Origin: Dokdonia sp. 4H-3-7-5
GTDB taxonomy: Bacteria > Bacteroidota > Bacteroidia > Flavobacteriales > Flavobacteriaceae
Direction of reading: 5' to 3'
Assembly: GCF_000212355.1 (NCBI RefSeq)
Contig: NC_015496.1
Coordinates: 1,674,001 to 1,738,000, forward strand
DNA: 64,000 nucleotides
In this document: positions 25,842-35,037 of the stretch, piece after piece
How the letters are laid out: every line of letters begins with the position of its first letter
Position numbering within the stretch: position 1 is the first letter of the stretch
Made by a program: the position numbers and the translations under genes
The notes under the pieces: model-generated
What the model was told of the DNA's origin: nothing
Seen by the model: only the letters and a program-made list of their open reading frames with translations
Database searches by the model: none

Positions 25842-27116
25842 ATGAGAATGACCAAACAAACCTTCATCACAGCCTTTGCTTTATTTTCTCTTTTTTTCGG
25901 TGCAGGTAACTTAATCTTGCCATCCTTTCTAGGTTATAATGCCGGGAGCTCTTGGTTATTTGTGCTGGCAGGTTTTCTTATTTCGGCGGTGGTAGTGCCT
26001 ATTCTTGCAATTTACGGCCATGCAAGACTGCAAGGAACGTTGATTGATTTTGCAAAAAAAGTTTCACCACTCTTTGCGCTTCTATATACAATTGTTGTTT
26101 ATGCTATTTCTATCGCATTGCCGGGCCCGCGTACTGCCTCTGTGACTTATGAGATGGCAATTGCTCCCTATTTTGAAATTTCTAGTTGGCTGTGGAGTAC
26201 GATATACTTTGGATTAGTCCTGTTATTTGTGCTTAATAGATCTAAGATGATGGATCTAGTAGGTAAATATCTTACTCCTGCTATTCTCATTATTTTGGCA
26301 TTGGTGATTGGTATTGGGATATTTGGAGAGTATGAGCCTATGCGTGCATCAATTTTTGATAGTACGCTCACTAGCGGAATCTTAGAAGGTTATCAAACTT
26401 TTGATGCCATAGGTGGAGTGGTTGTAGGAGGAGTGATCGTGATTTCTCTTGGTTTTAAAGAGGGCTCCAGTAGAGCAAAGCAACGTTTATTAACTAGAGC
26501 AGGAATCATTGCAGGTATAGGATTGTTACTAATATATGGAGGACTTATCTATCTAGGCGCTCTAAGAAGTGGTGGTATAGAGATGACAGATCGTACGGCA
26601 CTTCTCAACCTTCTTAGTACAGATACATTAGGAGTTATAGGTACTAAGGTGCTGGCTGTTTTAGTGAGTTTAGCTTGCTTTACAACGGCTGTAGGAATCG
26701 TAACAGGAACTGCAGATTTTGTAAAAGGAATCCTAGGGAACTCGCAAGTAGCTTATACCATCACAGCAATTCTAGGAGCCATACTTGGTGTTGTAATGGG
26801 GCAACTAGATGTAAATTCTATCATTATAGTTGCTGTACCAGCACTTATGTTTATTTACCCTATCACTATCGTGTTAATATTACTTAACGCAATGCCTAGA
26901 AGGTGGACGGCACCAGTTGTGTTTAGAGCAGTAGTAATTGCTACTATACTCTTTAGCGCACCAGATTTTTGGGCCTCTGTAGGTTTTGGTGACCAGATGA
27001 AAGTGCTGCAGGAAATGATTCCGCTAGGCACCGTAAGTTTAGGTTGGTTATTACCTGCTGTGGTGACTTATATAATGGTGAGTGCTATTACGCTTTCGCG
27101 AAAGCGTACCATCTAA
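25842..27116 (+). CDS. brnQ: Branched-chain amino acid carrier (LIVCS family)
   Basis: A 424-residue transporter with about 12 hydrophobic helices. The N-terminal FALFSLFFGAGNLILPSFLG is the LIVCS hallmark, followed by GPRTASVTYEMAIAP and QTFDAIGGVVVGGVIV. It is expected to import Leu, Ile and Val with a cation. The last codons (ITLSRKRTI) are formed by a full palindrome copy, so the tail was probably created or remodelled by it. The stop overlaps the stop of the opposing ACT-domain gene. A possible promoter, TTTG-N20-TATATTGG (25789-25820), lies in the divergent hydrolase gene. Confidence 0.93.
   Translation: MRMTKQTFITAFALFSLFFGAGNLILPSFLGYNAGSSWLFVLAGFLISAVVVPILAIYGHARLQGTLIDFAKKVSPLFALLYTIVVYAISIALPGPRTASVTYEMAIAPYFEISSWLWSTIYFGLVLLFVLNRSKMMDLVGKYLTPAILIILALVIGIGIFGEYEPMRASIFDSTLTSGILEGYQTFDAIGGVVVGGVIVISLGFKEGSSRAKQRLLTRAGIIAGIGLLLIYGGLIYLGALRSGGIEMTDRTALLNLLSTDTLGVIGTKVLAVLVSLACFTTAVGIVTGTADFVKGILGNSQVAYTITAILGAILGVVMGQLDVNSIIIVAVPALMFIYPITIVLILLNAMPRRWTAPVVFRAVVIATILFSAPDFWASVGFGDQMKVLQEMIPLGTVSLGWLLPAVVTYIMVSAITLSRKRTI
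27093..27104. repeat. Dispersed palindrome CTTTCGCGAAAG (3' end of brnQ)
   Basis: Exact, 20-bp symmetric. Read as L-S-R-K, five codons before the stop. Confidence 0.9.
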
Positions 27117-27769
27117 GACTGTAACTTCTTAATGGTAGAAAACGCACGATCAACAAGGTGGTCTTCTACTAGGATAATAAATTCATTAGTGGTCGAAATA
27201 ACCTCTTGTAATGAAATACCTTCCCAAGCCAAACGCTTAAATATCTGGTAGTATAAACCTGCAACAGCAGTGTTACCCTGTGGAAGTCTTATGCTTATAG
27301 CAGATAAGTTATCTTGAAATCCAAGAATGCTTTCTGTCTCAAAATGATTACGAATGTTCTCCTCCTCACTAGAAGAGCTTATGAGCGTGCTTTCATGAAT
27401 ACCACGTGTAAACGTATAAAACACCTGTGTGTTTGTAGCAATAGTGCTTAATATCTGAGCATGATTCTGGATAAGTGTACCAGAATTTTGAAAGGTAAAC
27501 ACAATAAGCTTAGAACGTACTGTGATATCACCTAGCGTACTAAGTACCTCCTTTAAGCGCAGCGACTTCTGCGTATCTGTAGGTGATGCATAACGACGCA
27601 ACGCCATTAAGATAGCTCCATCTTTTACAGGTTTCTTAAGGAGCTGTGAGACTTGAGGGTTGAGGTTCTCAGCGAGAGCCGCATAATTAATAATCTTCTG
27701 TGATAATGCCTCTTCTAGGTAAGGTTGCTGTGCGATAATCTCTGATACGCAGTCGGATATAGTATTCAA
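27113..27769 (-). CDS. ACT-domain-like regulatory protein, divergent from lysC
   Basis: A 218-residue cytoplasmic protein. The N-terminal 60 residues (CVSEIIAQQPYLEEALSQKI, PVKDGAILMALRRY) look like a small winged or helical domain. The last 65 residues (LSAISIRLPQGNTAVAGLYY, GISLQEVISTTNEFIILVED) have the beta-alpha-beta pattern of an ACT domain. Homologues next to aspartate kinase genes are sometimes labelled aspartate kinase, but no kinase domain is present here. Start codon TTG (27769). It faces lysC across about 100 bp, so a role in sensing amino acids or regulating lysC is plausible but unproven. Confidence 0.78.
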   Translation of the reverse strand: MNTISDCVSEIIAQQPYLEEALSQKIINYAALAENLNPQVSQLLKKPVKDGAILMALRRYASPTDTQKSLRLKEVLSTLGDITVRSKLIVFTFQNSGTLIQNHAQILSTIATNTQVFYTFTRGIHESTLISSSSEEENIRNHFETESILGFQDNLSAISIRLPQGNTAVAGLYYQIFKRLAWEGISLQEVISTTNEFIILVEDHLVDRAFSTIKKLQS

Positions 27770-27844
27770 ATCGTTATATAGTTAACATTTTGTTCAAAAT
27801 TAGTCTATTTTCTTCATTTATGTGGTGGTAATCTAACTCTGAAA

Positions 27845-27852
27845 TACTTTTG
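27845..27852 (+). promoter_or_regulatory. -7 box (TACTTTTG) of lysC
   Basis: An exact TAnnTTTG, 16 nt before the lysC ATG in the divergent spacer. No clear -33 element. Confidence 0.5.
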
Positions 27853-27868
27853 TTTAAAAATATCACGT

Positions 27869-29194
27869 ATGCAAGTTTTAAAATTTGGGGGTACCTCCGT
27901 TGGGTCTATAGAAAATATGATTTCAGTAAGACATATTATTGACACGCCAACTCCTAAAATAGTAGTGCTTTCTGCAATGTCTGGTACTACTAATGCCTTA
28001 GTCCAAATCGCAAATGCCGCAAGAGCTTCAAATCTTGCAGAAGCAAACCAGCTAAGTAGCAGCCTGCAGTCTAGGTATGACGATGTAGTGGAGCAGTTAA
28101 TTACAGATAAAAGGTTAAAGCCTCTTGTAATAGGATATGTAGATGAGATTTTTGCAGAGATAGAGCGACTTTCATCTGAAGATTTTAGTGATCAAAAAGC
28201 GGAGGCAATTGTAGCGCAAGGAGAATTACTTTCTACTTTTATATTTTGTCATTTCCTAGAGCAAGAAGGGCTTAAAGCTGTCTTGTTACCTGCGCTAGAA
28301 TTTATGCGAATTGATAAAGAGCATGAGCCAGATCAATTTTACATCGCGCAAAACTTACGTCGAGTAATTGAGCAGACTGATGATAGTGTGGTGTATATCA
28401 CCCAAGGTTTTATATGCCGTAATTATTATGGTCAGATTTCAAACTTACAACGTGGAGGAAGTGATTATACAGCAACTATAATAGGGGCTGCAATACAGGC
28501 AAGTGAGGTGCAAATCTGGACAGACATAGATGGCTTTCACAATAATGACCCTAGAGAAGTTGAGAAAACAAAAGCTATAGGTGCACTCTCTTATGATGAG
28601 GCGGCAGAGTTGGCTTATTTTGGAGCCAAAATTTTGCATCCTCAAACAGTGCAGCCGCTACGTGAGGATCGTATACCGTTAAGACTTAAAAATACGATGG
28701 AGCCAGATGCTCCTGGAACAGTAATAACTCATAGATCTGAAGGGGAAGGGATAAAAGCAATCGCTGCCAAAGATGGGATTACAGCACTGAAAATAAAATC
28801 TAGTAAGATGCTACTAGCACATGGATTTTTAAGTAAAGTATTTGCAATCTTCCAGCGCTATGAGACTTCCATAGATATGATTACCACTTCAGAAATTGCG
28901 GTGTCACTCACGATTGATGACACAACACATCTTGATGCTATACAAGCAGAGTTGTTACAATTTGCGCAAGTGGTGGTAGATAAAAATCAGACTATTATCT
29001 GTCTTGTAGGTAATGAGGTAAATCGCCATGCAGATACACACAAGTTATTCCAAGTGCTCCAAGACGTGCAAGTGCGCATGATTTCTTACGGAGGAAGTGA
29101 TCATAACATATCATTGCTAGTCGCAACGGAGGATAAACGTAGTGCTCTAGAGCTATTACAGCGTTATGTATTTTCTCTTCCTGTAGCAAACTAA
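27869..29194 (+). CDS. lysC: Aspartate kinase, monofunctional
   Basis: A 441-residue aspartokinase catalysing the first step of the Asp-family amino acid pathway. The amino-acid kinase domain starts with VLKFGGTSVGS and contains QGFICRNYYGQISNLQRGGSDYTA (substrate and ATP site) and WTDIDGFHNNDPR. Two ACT domains follow (about 300-440: ITALKIKSSKML, FQRYETSIDMITTSEIAVSL, QVRMISYGGSDHNISLLV), indicating allosteric feedback. There is no homoserine dehydrogenase fusion. A strong bidirectional terminator follows. Confidence 0.94.
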   Translation: MQVLKFGGTSVGSIENMISVRHIIDTPTPKIVVLSAMSGTTNALVQIANAARASNLAEANQLSSSLQSRYDDVVEQLITDKRLKPLVIGYVDEIFAEIERLSSEDFSDQKAEAIVAQGELLSTFIFCHFLEQEGLKAVLLPALEFMRIDKEHEPDQFYIAQNLRRVIEQTDDSVVYITQGFICRNYYGQISNLQRGGSDYTATIIGAAIQASEVQIWTDIDGFHNNDPREVEKTKAIGALSYDEAAELAYFGAKILHPQTVQPLREDRIPLRLKNTMEPDAPGTVITHRSEGEGIKAIAAKDGITALKIKSSKMLLAHGFLSKVFAIFQRYETSIDMITTSEIAVSLTIDDTTHLDAIQAELLQFAQVVVDKNQTIICLVGNEVNRHADTHKLFQVLQDVQVRMISYGGSDHNISLLVATEDKRSALELLQRYVFSLPVAN

Positions 29195-29205
29195 GAAGTT
29201 CTTAT

Positions 29206-29250
29206 AACTATAAAAGCCCGTTTTCAATGTGAAAACGGGCTTTTATAGTT
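29206..29250. terminator. Strong bidirectional terminator between lysC and pepP
   Basis: A 21-bp perfect stem beginning AACTATAAAAGCCCG and closing with CGGGCTTTTATAGTT, 3-nt loop. It serves two convergent genes, and a palindrome copy follows 6 bp later. Confidence 0.92.
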
Positions 29251-29256
29251 TGATAG

Positions 29257-29268
29257 CTTTCGCGAAAG
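29257..29268. repeat. Dispersed palindrome CTTTCGCGAAAG (lysC - pepP spacer)
   Basis: Exact core, symmetric over AGCTTTCGCGAAAGC apart from the outer base; 6 bp from the terminator. Confidence 0.88.
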
Positions 29269-29278
29269 CGTACTTATT

Positions 29279-30571
29279 TTACTTATTCATAAGATCTTCA
29301 ATCTCCTCAACTGTGATAGGAATGTCACCCATAAGATTTACAGGAGCTCCATTTTCTTGGATGACTAGATCATCCTCTATACGTATCCCAAAACCTTCTT
29401 TAGGAATGTATATTCCAGGCTCTACAGTAAACACATTGTTGGCTTGCATAGGTTCATGTAGCAATCCGTAATCATGAGTATCAAGTCCAATATGGTGAGA
29501 AGTACCGTGCATAAAATACTTCTTATAAGCAGGCCAGTCTGGATTCTCATTCTGCACATCTGCTTTGTCAAGTAACCCTAGACCTAGTAACTCAGAAGTC
29601 ATCAGTTTACCCACTTCTACGTGATATTGTTCCCACATAGTGCCAGGTACTAACATTTTTGTAGCGTCATCCTTTACGCGTAATACTGCGTTATAAACAT
29701 CTTTTTGTCTGTCTGTAAACCTTCCATTAACAGGAATGGTTCTTGTCATGTCACTTGAGTAGTTTGCATACTCTGCTCCTACATCCATTAATATAAGTTC
29801 TCCATCTTTACACTGATTGTTGTTTTCAATGTAGTGAAGTACGTTTGCGCTATTACCAGAAGCTATGATTGGTGTGTACGCAAACTTCTTAGAGCGATTG
29901 CGTAAGAATTCATGCATGTACTCTGCTTCAATCTCATACTCCCAAACTCCAGGTTTTACAAACCCAAGCACGCGACGGAAACCTTTATTAGTAATATCAC
30001 AAGCCTTCTGCATTAGATCTAACTCGATAGGATCTTTTACAGAACGTAAGCGCTGTAGGATTGGGTTACTTTTTGCAACACTGTGCGCTGGATATTTTGC
30101 TTTCCACCATTTTGTAAAACGATCTTCTCTTGTCTCAAGTGCTACAGACTGGCGATAGTGTTCATTAGTGTTTACATATACAGTATCTGCATACGTCATA
30201 AGCTCTGCAAACACTTTCTCTAAGTCTTGAAGCCAAAAAACTGTTTTGATTCCTGAAGTTTCTAATGCTTTTTCCTTTGTAAGTTTTTCTCCTTCCCAAA
30301 CTGCGATGTGATCGTTAGTTTCTGTTAAGAAAAGGATCTCACGATATTGCTCTTTTGGACAGTCTGGAAATAAAACAAGGATAGACTCTTCTTGATCAAC
30401 GCCGCTTAAATAAAAAATATCACGATGTTGCTCAAAAGGAAGAGTAGAGTCTGCGCTTACTGGGTAAGTGTCATTACTATTAAAAACAGCAAGACTCTTA
30501 GGCTTCATTTGCGCCATAAAGTTTTTGCGGTTTTTTATAAAAAGGGTGTTGTCTATTAAGTCGTATTTCAT
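29279..30571 (-). CDS. pepP: Aminopeptidase P (Xaa-Pro aminopeptidase)
   Basis: A 430-residue M24 peptidase that removes N-terminal residues preceding proline. The N-terminal creatinase-like domain (about 1-170) is followed by the pita-bread domain with metal ligands in LMDVGAEYANYSSDMTRTIPV (two Asp), HGTSHHIGLDTHD (His), FTVEPGIYIP (Glu) and GIRIEDDLV (Glu). No signal peptide, hence cytoplasmic. Stand-alone gene closed by the shared bidirectional terminator. Confidence 0.93.
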   Translation of the reverse strand: MKYDLIDNTLFIKNRKNFMAQMKPKSLAVFNSNDTYPVSADSTLPFEQHRDIFYLSGVDQEESILVLFPDCPKEQYREILFLTETNDHIAVWEGEKLTKEKALETSGIKTVFWLQDLEKVFAELMTYADTVYVNTNEHYRQSVALETREDRFTKWWKAKYPAHSVAKSNPILQRLRSVKDPIELDLMQKACDITNKGFRRVLGFVKPGVWEYEIEAEYMHEFLRNRSKKFAYTPIIASGNSANVLHYIENNNQCKDGELILMDVGAEYANYSSDMTRTIPVNGRFTDRQKDVYNAVLRVKDDATKMLVPGTMWEQYHVEVGKLMTSELLGLGLLDKADVQNENPDWPAYKKYFMHGTSHHIGLDTHDYGLLHEPMQANNVFTVEPGIYIPKEGFGIRIEDDLVIQENGAPVNLMGDIPITVEEIEDLMNK

Positions 30572-30811
30572 AATTGTGACTTTTTATGCGGGTGTATCTA
30601 TTATTCTTTAATCTACTATTGTAAAAGTACAAATTAGAACATGCTTTTTAGTGAAAATAGCATCACAATAATTGACTGTCAATATCACTGTAGAAGAGCA
30701 TATGAGTTAATTATTGGTTAAAATAATAGCATAAGTTTTAAAAATGATAGTATTACTATTAAATTTGAAACTAGTTATATCGTTATGAATAACTAAATAA
30801 AAATTAGAAAA

Positions 30812-31576
30812 ATGAGAAAGCTATTAAATGTATCACTAGTTGCGATTTGCATGATTTTTTTAAACTCTTGTAAAGAGAACTCCAATGAAATTGCACAAGA
30901 AAAACCAGCAACTCCTGAGGTGGTAGAAAACAAAGTCGTACAAAGCATTATGACAGCCGAGGAGCAAGCTGGAATGACTCCTGACGAAATTATAAATCGA
31001 CTAAAAAAGGGAAATCAGAACTTTATAGATAATAATTTGACACAACGCGACCACTCCGCACAAAGGAGAAAAGCCACTATAGGTCAATATCCTAAAGCGA
31101 TTGTGCTTTCTTGTGTTGATAGTAGAGTACCTGTAGAAGATGTTTTTGACCTAGGAATAGGCGATATTTTTGTTGCAAGAGTAGCGGGTAATATTGAAAA
31201 TAGAGATATCGTGGGCTCTATGGAATTTGCTACAGCCGTTGCAGGATCAAAAGTAGTAATCGTAATGGGTCATACAGAATGTGGCGCAGTAAAGCATGCT
31301 ATAGATAATACGGATGCTGCATCTATGGGTATGAATTCTCTTTCAGATTTACTTGATGAGATTAAACCGTCAGTACTTGAAACCGAGAATGATGGCGACC
31401 TATCTTCTAAGAATGTTGCATTTACTAATAATGTAATTCACAAAAATGCTATTAAAACGGTTGAAGATATCCGAGAGCAATCACCTAAAATGGCAGCAAT
31501 GGAAAATGATGGTACGATTAAAATTGTTTCGGCGATATATGATATGGAAACTGGTAAAGTAAATTTTATTAATTAA
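30812..31576 (+). CDS. Lipoprotein beta-class carbonic anhydrase
   Basis: A 254-residue beta-carbonic anhydrase with an N-terminal lipoprotein signal (IFLNSC, Cys20). The zinc and catalytic residues are intact: Cys101, Asp103 and Arg105 in LSCVDSRVP, His154 and Cys157 in MGHTECGAV. It interconverts CO2 and bicarbonate and, because of the lipobox, should be tethered in the periplasm or outer membrane instead of the usual cytoplasmic location. It is a single gene with a terminator after it. Likely role: supplying bicarbonate or handling CO2 at the cell envelope (inference). Confidence 0.92.
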   Translation: MRKLLNVSLVAICMIFLNSCKENSNEIAQEKPATPEVVENKVVQSIMTAEEQAGMTPDEIINRLKKGNQNFIDNNLTQRDHSAQRRKATIGQYPKAIVLSCVDSRVPVEDVFDLGIGDIFVARVAGNIENRDIVGSMEFATAVAGSKVVIVMGHTECGAVKHAIDNTDAASMGMNSLSDLLDEIKPSVLETENDGDLSSKNVAFTNNVIHKNAIKTVEDIREQSPKMAAMENDGTIKIVSAIYDMETGKVNFIN

Positions 31577-31613
31577 ATATGATAGACTCACAATTGATGA
31601 TGTAATCGGTTTT

Positions 31614-31650
31614 AATGCTCTCCTAGCTTTAATAAGTTTCGGAGAGCATT
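31614..31650 (+). terminator. Terminator after the carbonic anhydrase gene
   Basis: A 10-bp stem AATGCTCTCC / GGAGAGCATT with a 17-nt loop is followed by TCTTTTT, 38 bp after the stop. Confidence 0.8.
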
Positions 31651-31768
31651 TCTTTTTGGGTGTTGATTCTTGCAAACCATTCTGTATAATGTCTGTTAAA
31701 CAAAAACCAAAAGTTTTCTTAAAATAAGTCCTTTCCGTATTTTCATTGCCTTATAAAATCCAAACCAA

Positions 31769-34639
31769 ATGAAATTACGTTATTTCCTTGCCTCAAGTGC
31801 GGTTCTTTTTGCACTTACTAAAGGGCAGTCACAACAACCAGCGACCTCTATACAATTACAAGAACAGGCAGTGCTTCAAAAAGAGCAGTCGCTTAGTAAC
31901 AGTATTGTAAAAAATATCCCTTTTGAAAATATAGGGCCTTCGGTAATGAGTGGTCGTATTGTAGATATTGCGGTAAATCCAGAAATGCCTTCAGAGTTTT
32001 ATGCAGGCTATGCAAGTGGTGGTTTATGGTACACTAATAATAATGGAACCACTTTTACACCAGTAATGGATAATGCACCTACGCAGAACGTAGGAGAAGT
32101 GACCGTAGACTGGAAAAGCGGAACAATATGGGTAGGTACTGGAGAGAATAACGCCTCTAGATCTAGTTATGCGGGTATCGGGTTATTAAAATCTACAGAT
32201 AAAGGAGCGACATGGCAAAATATGGGACTTATAGATAGTCATCACATAGGGCGTATTTTAATAAACCCGTCTAATCCAGATGAGGTTGTCGTAGGAGCAT
32301 TGGGTCATCTATATTCAGATAACGAAGAGCGAGGAGTTTATAAAACAGCAGATGGCGGTAAGACCTGGAAGAAAACCTTATTTATTGATAATAAAACGGG
32401 AATTATAGATATAGATAATGATCCTACAAATTTTAATTTGATGTATGCCTCGGCATGGCAAAAGGATCGCAAAGCGTGGAACTTTGAAGGAGCGGGCGCT
32501 GGATCTGGAATCTATAAGAGTACAGATGGTGGAGATACTTGGCAACAACTTACTAATTTTCCATCTGGTGATGGTGTGGGTAGAATAGGTATTGCGGTGT
32601 ATGACGAGAATACGGTGTATGCTGTGCATGATAGCCAATTTCGACGTGAGGGCGAGGGAAAAAAATCATCTTCAAATAAGTTAGAAAAAGACGATTTTAA
32701 AACAATGTCTAAAGAGGCACTACTAGCTCTTGATGACAAGAAACTAGATGATTACCTAAAGCGCAATGGTTTTCAAGAAAAATATCGTGCTGCAAACGTA
32801 AAATCTATGGTACGTCAAGGAGATGTACAGCCAGTAGATCTTGCCACGTACTTAGAAACTGCAAATACACAAATGTTTGATACGCCTGTAGTAGGGGCAG
32901 AGGTGTATAGATCTAATGATGGTGGGGCCACATGGAAAAAAACTCACAAAGGCTATATAGATGATTTATATTATAGCTACGGGTATTATTTTGGGGAGAT
33001 TAATGTAAATCCATCAGATGCTCAAGATATTTACATTTACGGTGTGCCTATTGTGAAGTCTAAGGATGGAGGAAAGACATTTACGAGTATCAATGCTCCT
33101 AACGTGCACTCGGATCATCACGCGCTGTGGATTAATCCTAAGAATGAAAAGCACCTTATAAATGGGAATGATGGAGGGATTAATATTTCATACGATGATG
33201 GTGCTAGCTGGATAAAGGCAAATGATCCATCTGTTGGTCAGTTTTACTTTATTCAAGTAGATAATGAGGAGCCTTATAATATATATGGAGGATTACAAGA
33301 TAATGGGGTGTGGGTAGCTCCTAGTACTACACAAGAAAGTAGAGGCTGGTTACAAAGCGGGCAGTACCCTTGGGAAAGTATCATGGGTGGTGACGGTATG
33401 CAAGTACAAGTAGATAGTCGTGATGCAAATATTGTGTACACAGGATTTCAGTTTGGAAACTACTTCAGGATTAATCGCGAGACGGGAGAAAACAAGCGAT
33501 TTGATATAAAGCACACCTTAGGAGAGAAGCCATATCGTTTTAACTGGCAAACGCCTATTTTACTAAGTTCTCATAACCAAGATATTTTATATCTAGGAGG
33601 TAATAAACTCATGAGATCTATGGATCAAGGTGATAGCTGGACTGCAATAAGCCCAGACCTTACACATGGCGGTAAGCCTGGTAATGTGGCTTATGGAACT
33701 CTTACTTCAGTTTCAGAGTCTCCTTTTCAATTTGGGTTGATATACACAGGAAGTGATGACGGTAAGATTTCGGTTACAAAGAACAGCGGTAGTGATTGGC
33801 AAGTGATAAGTAATACATTGCCTAAAGATTTGTGGGTATCACGTGTCGTGGCTTCAGAGCATAAGAAGGAGCGAGTATATGCCACCTTAAATGGATATCG
33901 CTGGGATGATTTTGCAACGTATATCTATGTATCTGATAATTATGGACAGACATGGAAGAATATTTCGGCAGGGATTCCTATGTCTCCTGTTAATGTGATT
34001 ATCGAAGATCCTGTAAAAGAAAATATCATTTACGTAGGTACAGATAATGGTGCTTATGTGAGCATGAATGGTGGTGAGAGTTATAACGCTTTCGCGAAAG
34101 CGGTATCAGATAAAACCACTGCGCCACTACCGGCAGTAGCAGTTCACGATATGAAAATCCAGAAAAAAGCAAATCACCTATTACTAGGAACGCACGGCCG
34201 AAGCATATACAGAGCAGATCTAGCACCTATACAGCAAGTAAATACAGGGGCAAATGCTCAAATATTTGACATTGCTAGTGTAAGATCAAGCGGGAGATGG
34301 GGTAATAGTTGGAGCGGCTGGTCTGAACCAAACGAGCCAAATGTTGCAATCAATTACTACACAAGCAACGCAGGTAAATTTGCTATGGTTATTAAGGATG
34401 CAGAAGGGAAAGAAGTGCAACGAGCAGCATTACTGCCTTCGGCGGGACTTAATGTGTTTAATTACGATCTTTCTATAACAGAAAAAGGGAAGAAGATACT
34501 TGAAAAGGCAAACTCTTCATTAGACATTCAGAAAGCCAAAAATGGTAAGTATTATCTCCCAAAAGGAGTGTATACAGTTTCCCTTGATGGTGGAGGAGGT
34601 AATAGTAATGCAGCGCAAACTACCTTAGAGATTAAATAA
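31769..34639 (+). CDS. Large secreted sortilin/VPS10-type BNR-repeat protein
   Basis: A 956-residue protein with signal peptide (cleavage near KGQS-Q). At least ten Asp-box/BNR-type motifs of the form S-x-D-x-G-x-T-W are spaced along the sequence (STDKGATWQ, TADGGKTWK, STDGGDTWQ, SNDGGATWK, SMDQGDSWT, SDNYGQTWK), giving a beta-propeller as in sortilin/VPS10 and glycosyl-hydrolase-like exoproteins. An insert around residues 290-370 is lysine-rich and breaks the repeat. The C-terminal 120 residues form an extra beta domain; no clear T9SS sorting domain is visible. Substrate unknown. A palindrome copy encodes NAFAKAVSD after one Asp box. Confidence 0.86.
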   Translation: MKLRYFLASSAVLFALTKGQSQQPATSIQLQEQAVLQKEQSLSNSIVKNIPFENIGPSVMSGRIVDIAVNPEMPSEFYAGYASGGLWYTNNNGTTFTPVMDNAPTQNVGEVTVDWKSGTIWVGTGENNASRSSYAGIGLLKSTDKGATWQNMGLIDSHHIGRILINPSNPDEVVVGALGHLYSDNEERGVYKTADGGKTWKKTLFIDNKTGIIDIDNDPTNFNLMYASAWQKDRKAWNFEGAGAGSGIYKSTDGGDTWQQLTNFPSGDGVGRIGIAVYDENTVYAVHDSQFRREGEGKKSSSNKLEKDDFKTMSKEALLALDDKKLDDYLKRNGFQEKYRAANVKSMVRQGDVQPVDLATYLETANTQMFDTPVVGAEVYRSNDGGATWKKTHKGYIDDLYYSYGYYFGEINVNPSDAQDIYIYGVPIVKSKDGGKTFTSINAPNVHSDHHALWINPKNEKHLINGNDGGINISYDDGASWIKANDPSVGQFYFIQVDNEEPYNIYGGLQDNGVWVAPSTTQESRGWLQSGQYPWESIMGGDGMQVQVDSRDANIVYTGFQFGNYFRINRETGENKRFDIKHTLGEKPYRFNWQTPILLSSHNQDILYLGGNKLMRSMDQGDSWTAISPDLTHGGKPGNVAYGTLTSVSESPFQFGLIYTGSDDGKISVTKNSGSDWQVISNTLPKDLWVSRVVASEHKKERVYATLNGYRWDDFATYIYVSDNYGQTWKNISAGIPMSPVNVIIEDPVKENIIYVGTDNGAYVSMNGGESYNAFAKAVSDKTTAPLPAVAVHDMKIQKKANHLLLGTHGRSIYRADLAPIQQVNTGANAQIFDIASVRSSGRWGNSWSGWSEPNEPNVAINYYTSNAGKFAMVIKDAEGKEVQRAALLPSAGLNVFNYDLSITEKGKKILEKANSSLDIQKAKNGKYYLPKGVYTVSLDGGGGNSNAAQTTLEIK
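34089..34100. repeat. Dispersed palindrome CTTTCGCGAAAG (in BNR-repeat gene)
   Basis: Exact, symmetric over CGCTTTCGCGAAAGCG. Read as AFAKA. Confidence 0.88.
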
Positions 34640-34660
34640 TATAATTAGACAAGATTTTTT

Positions 34661-34689
34661 AAAACCCTGTACCAAGTGTACGGGGTTTT
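34661..34689 (+). terminator. Terminator after the BNR-repeat gene
   Basis: A 12-bp stem AAAACCCTGTAC / GTACGGGGTTTT with one G-T pair and a 5-nt loop, then T-rich sequence; 22 bp after the stop. Confidence 0.88.
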
Positions 34690-34812
34690 TCGTTTTAAAA
34701 AGAGACTGATTACCGAAGAGATGATGTGATCCTTGGTTGTGTAACGTCTATTTATAAGTTTAAAATGTCATAGTAAATCTGACTGAAATAGGTCTTTGTG
34801 ATTGAATTTATG

Positions 34813-34824
34813 CTTTCGCGAAAG
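34813..34824. repeat. Dispersed palindrome CTTTCGCGAAAG (upstream of sdhC)
   Basis: Exact core in the 350-bp spacer between the BNR-gene terminator and sdhC. The rest of that spacer is AT-rich with no gene except for the sdh promoter. Confidence 0.88.
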
Positions 34825-34979
34825 CGTAAAAATTTATAAATCTCTCTTAAAAGTTTTCAATAATATTGAAAATGTTGAACGTAAAATGAAGTTTTTGCAA
34901 TACCTACCTTTTAGTGTTCAACATAGTTGTGATTTTTCTTATAATCATTCTAAATAATAGCAATGCTTTCCTTGTATAG

Positions 34980-35010
34980 TTGCCAAAACAACGTTTGCGC
35001 CGTATTTTTG
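34980..35010 (+). promoter_or_regulatory. Promoter of sdhCAB
   Basis: TTG at 34980-34982, a 20-bp spacer, and TATTTTTG at 35003-35010 (exact TAnnTTTG), 27 nt before the sdhC ATG. Confidence 0.65.
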
Positions 35011-35037
35011 TATAGATTATTCCAAACCAAAAATTAA

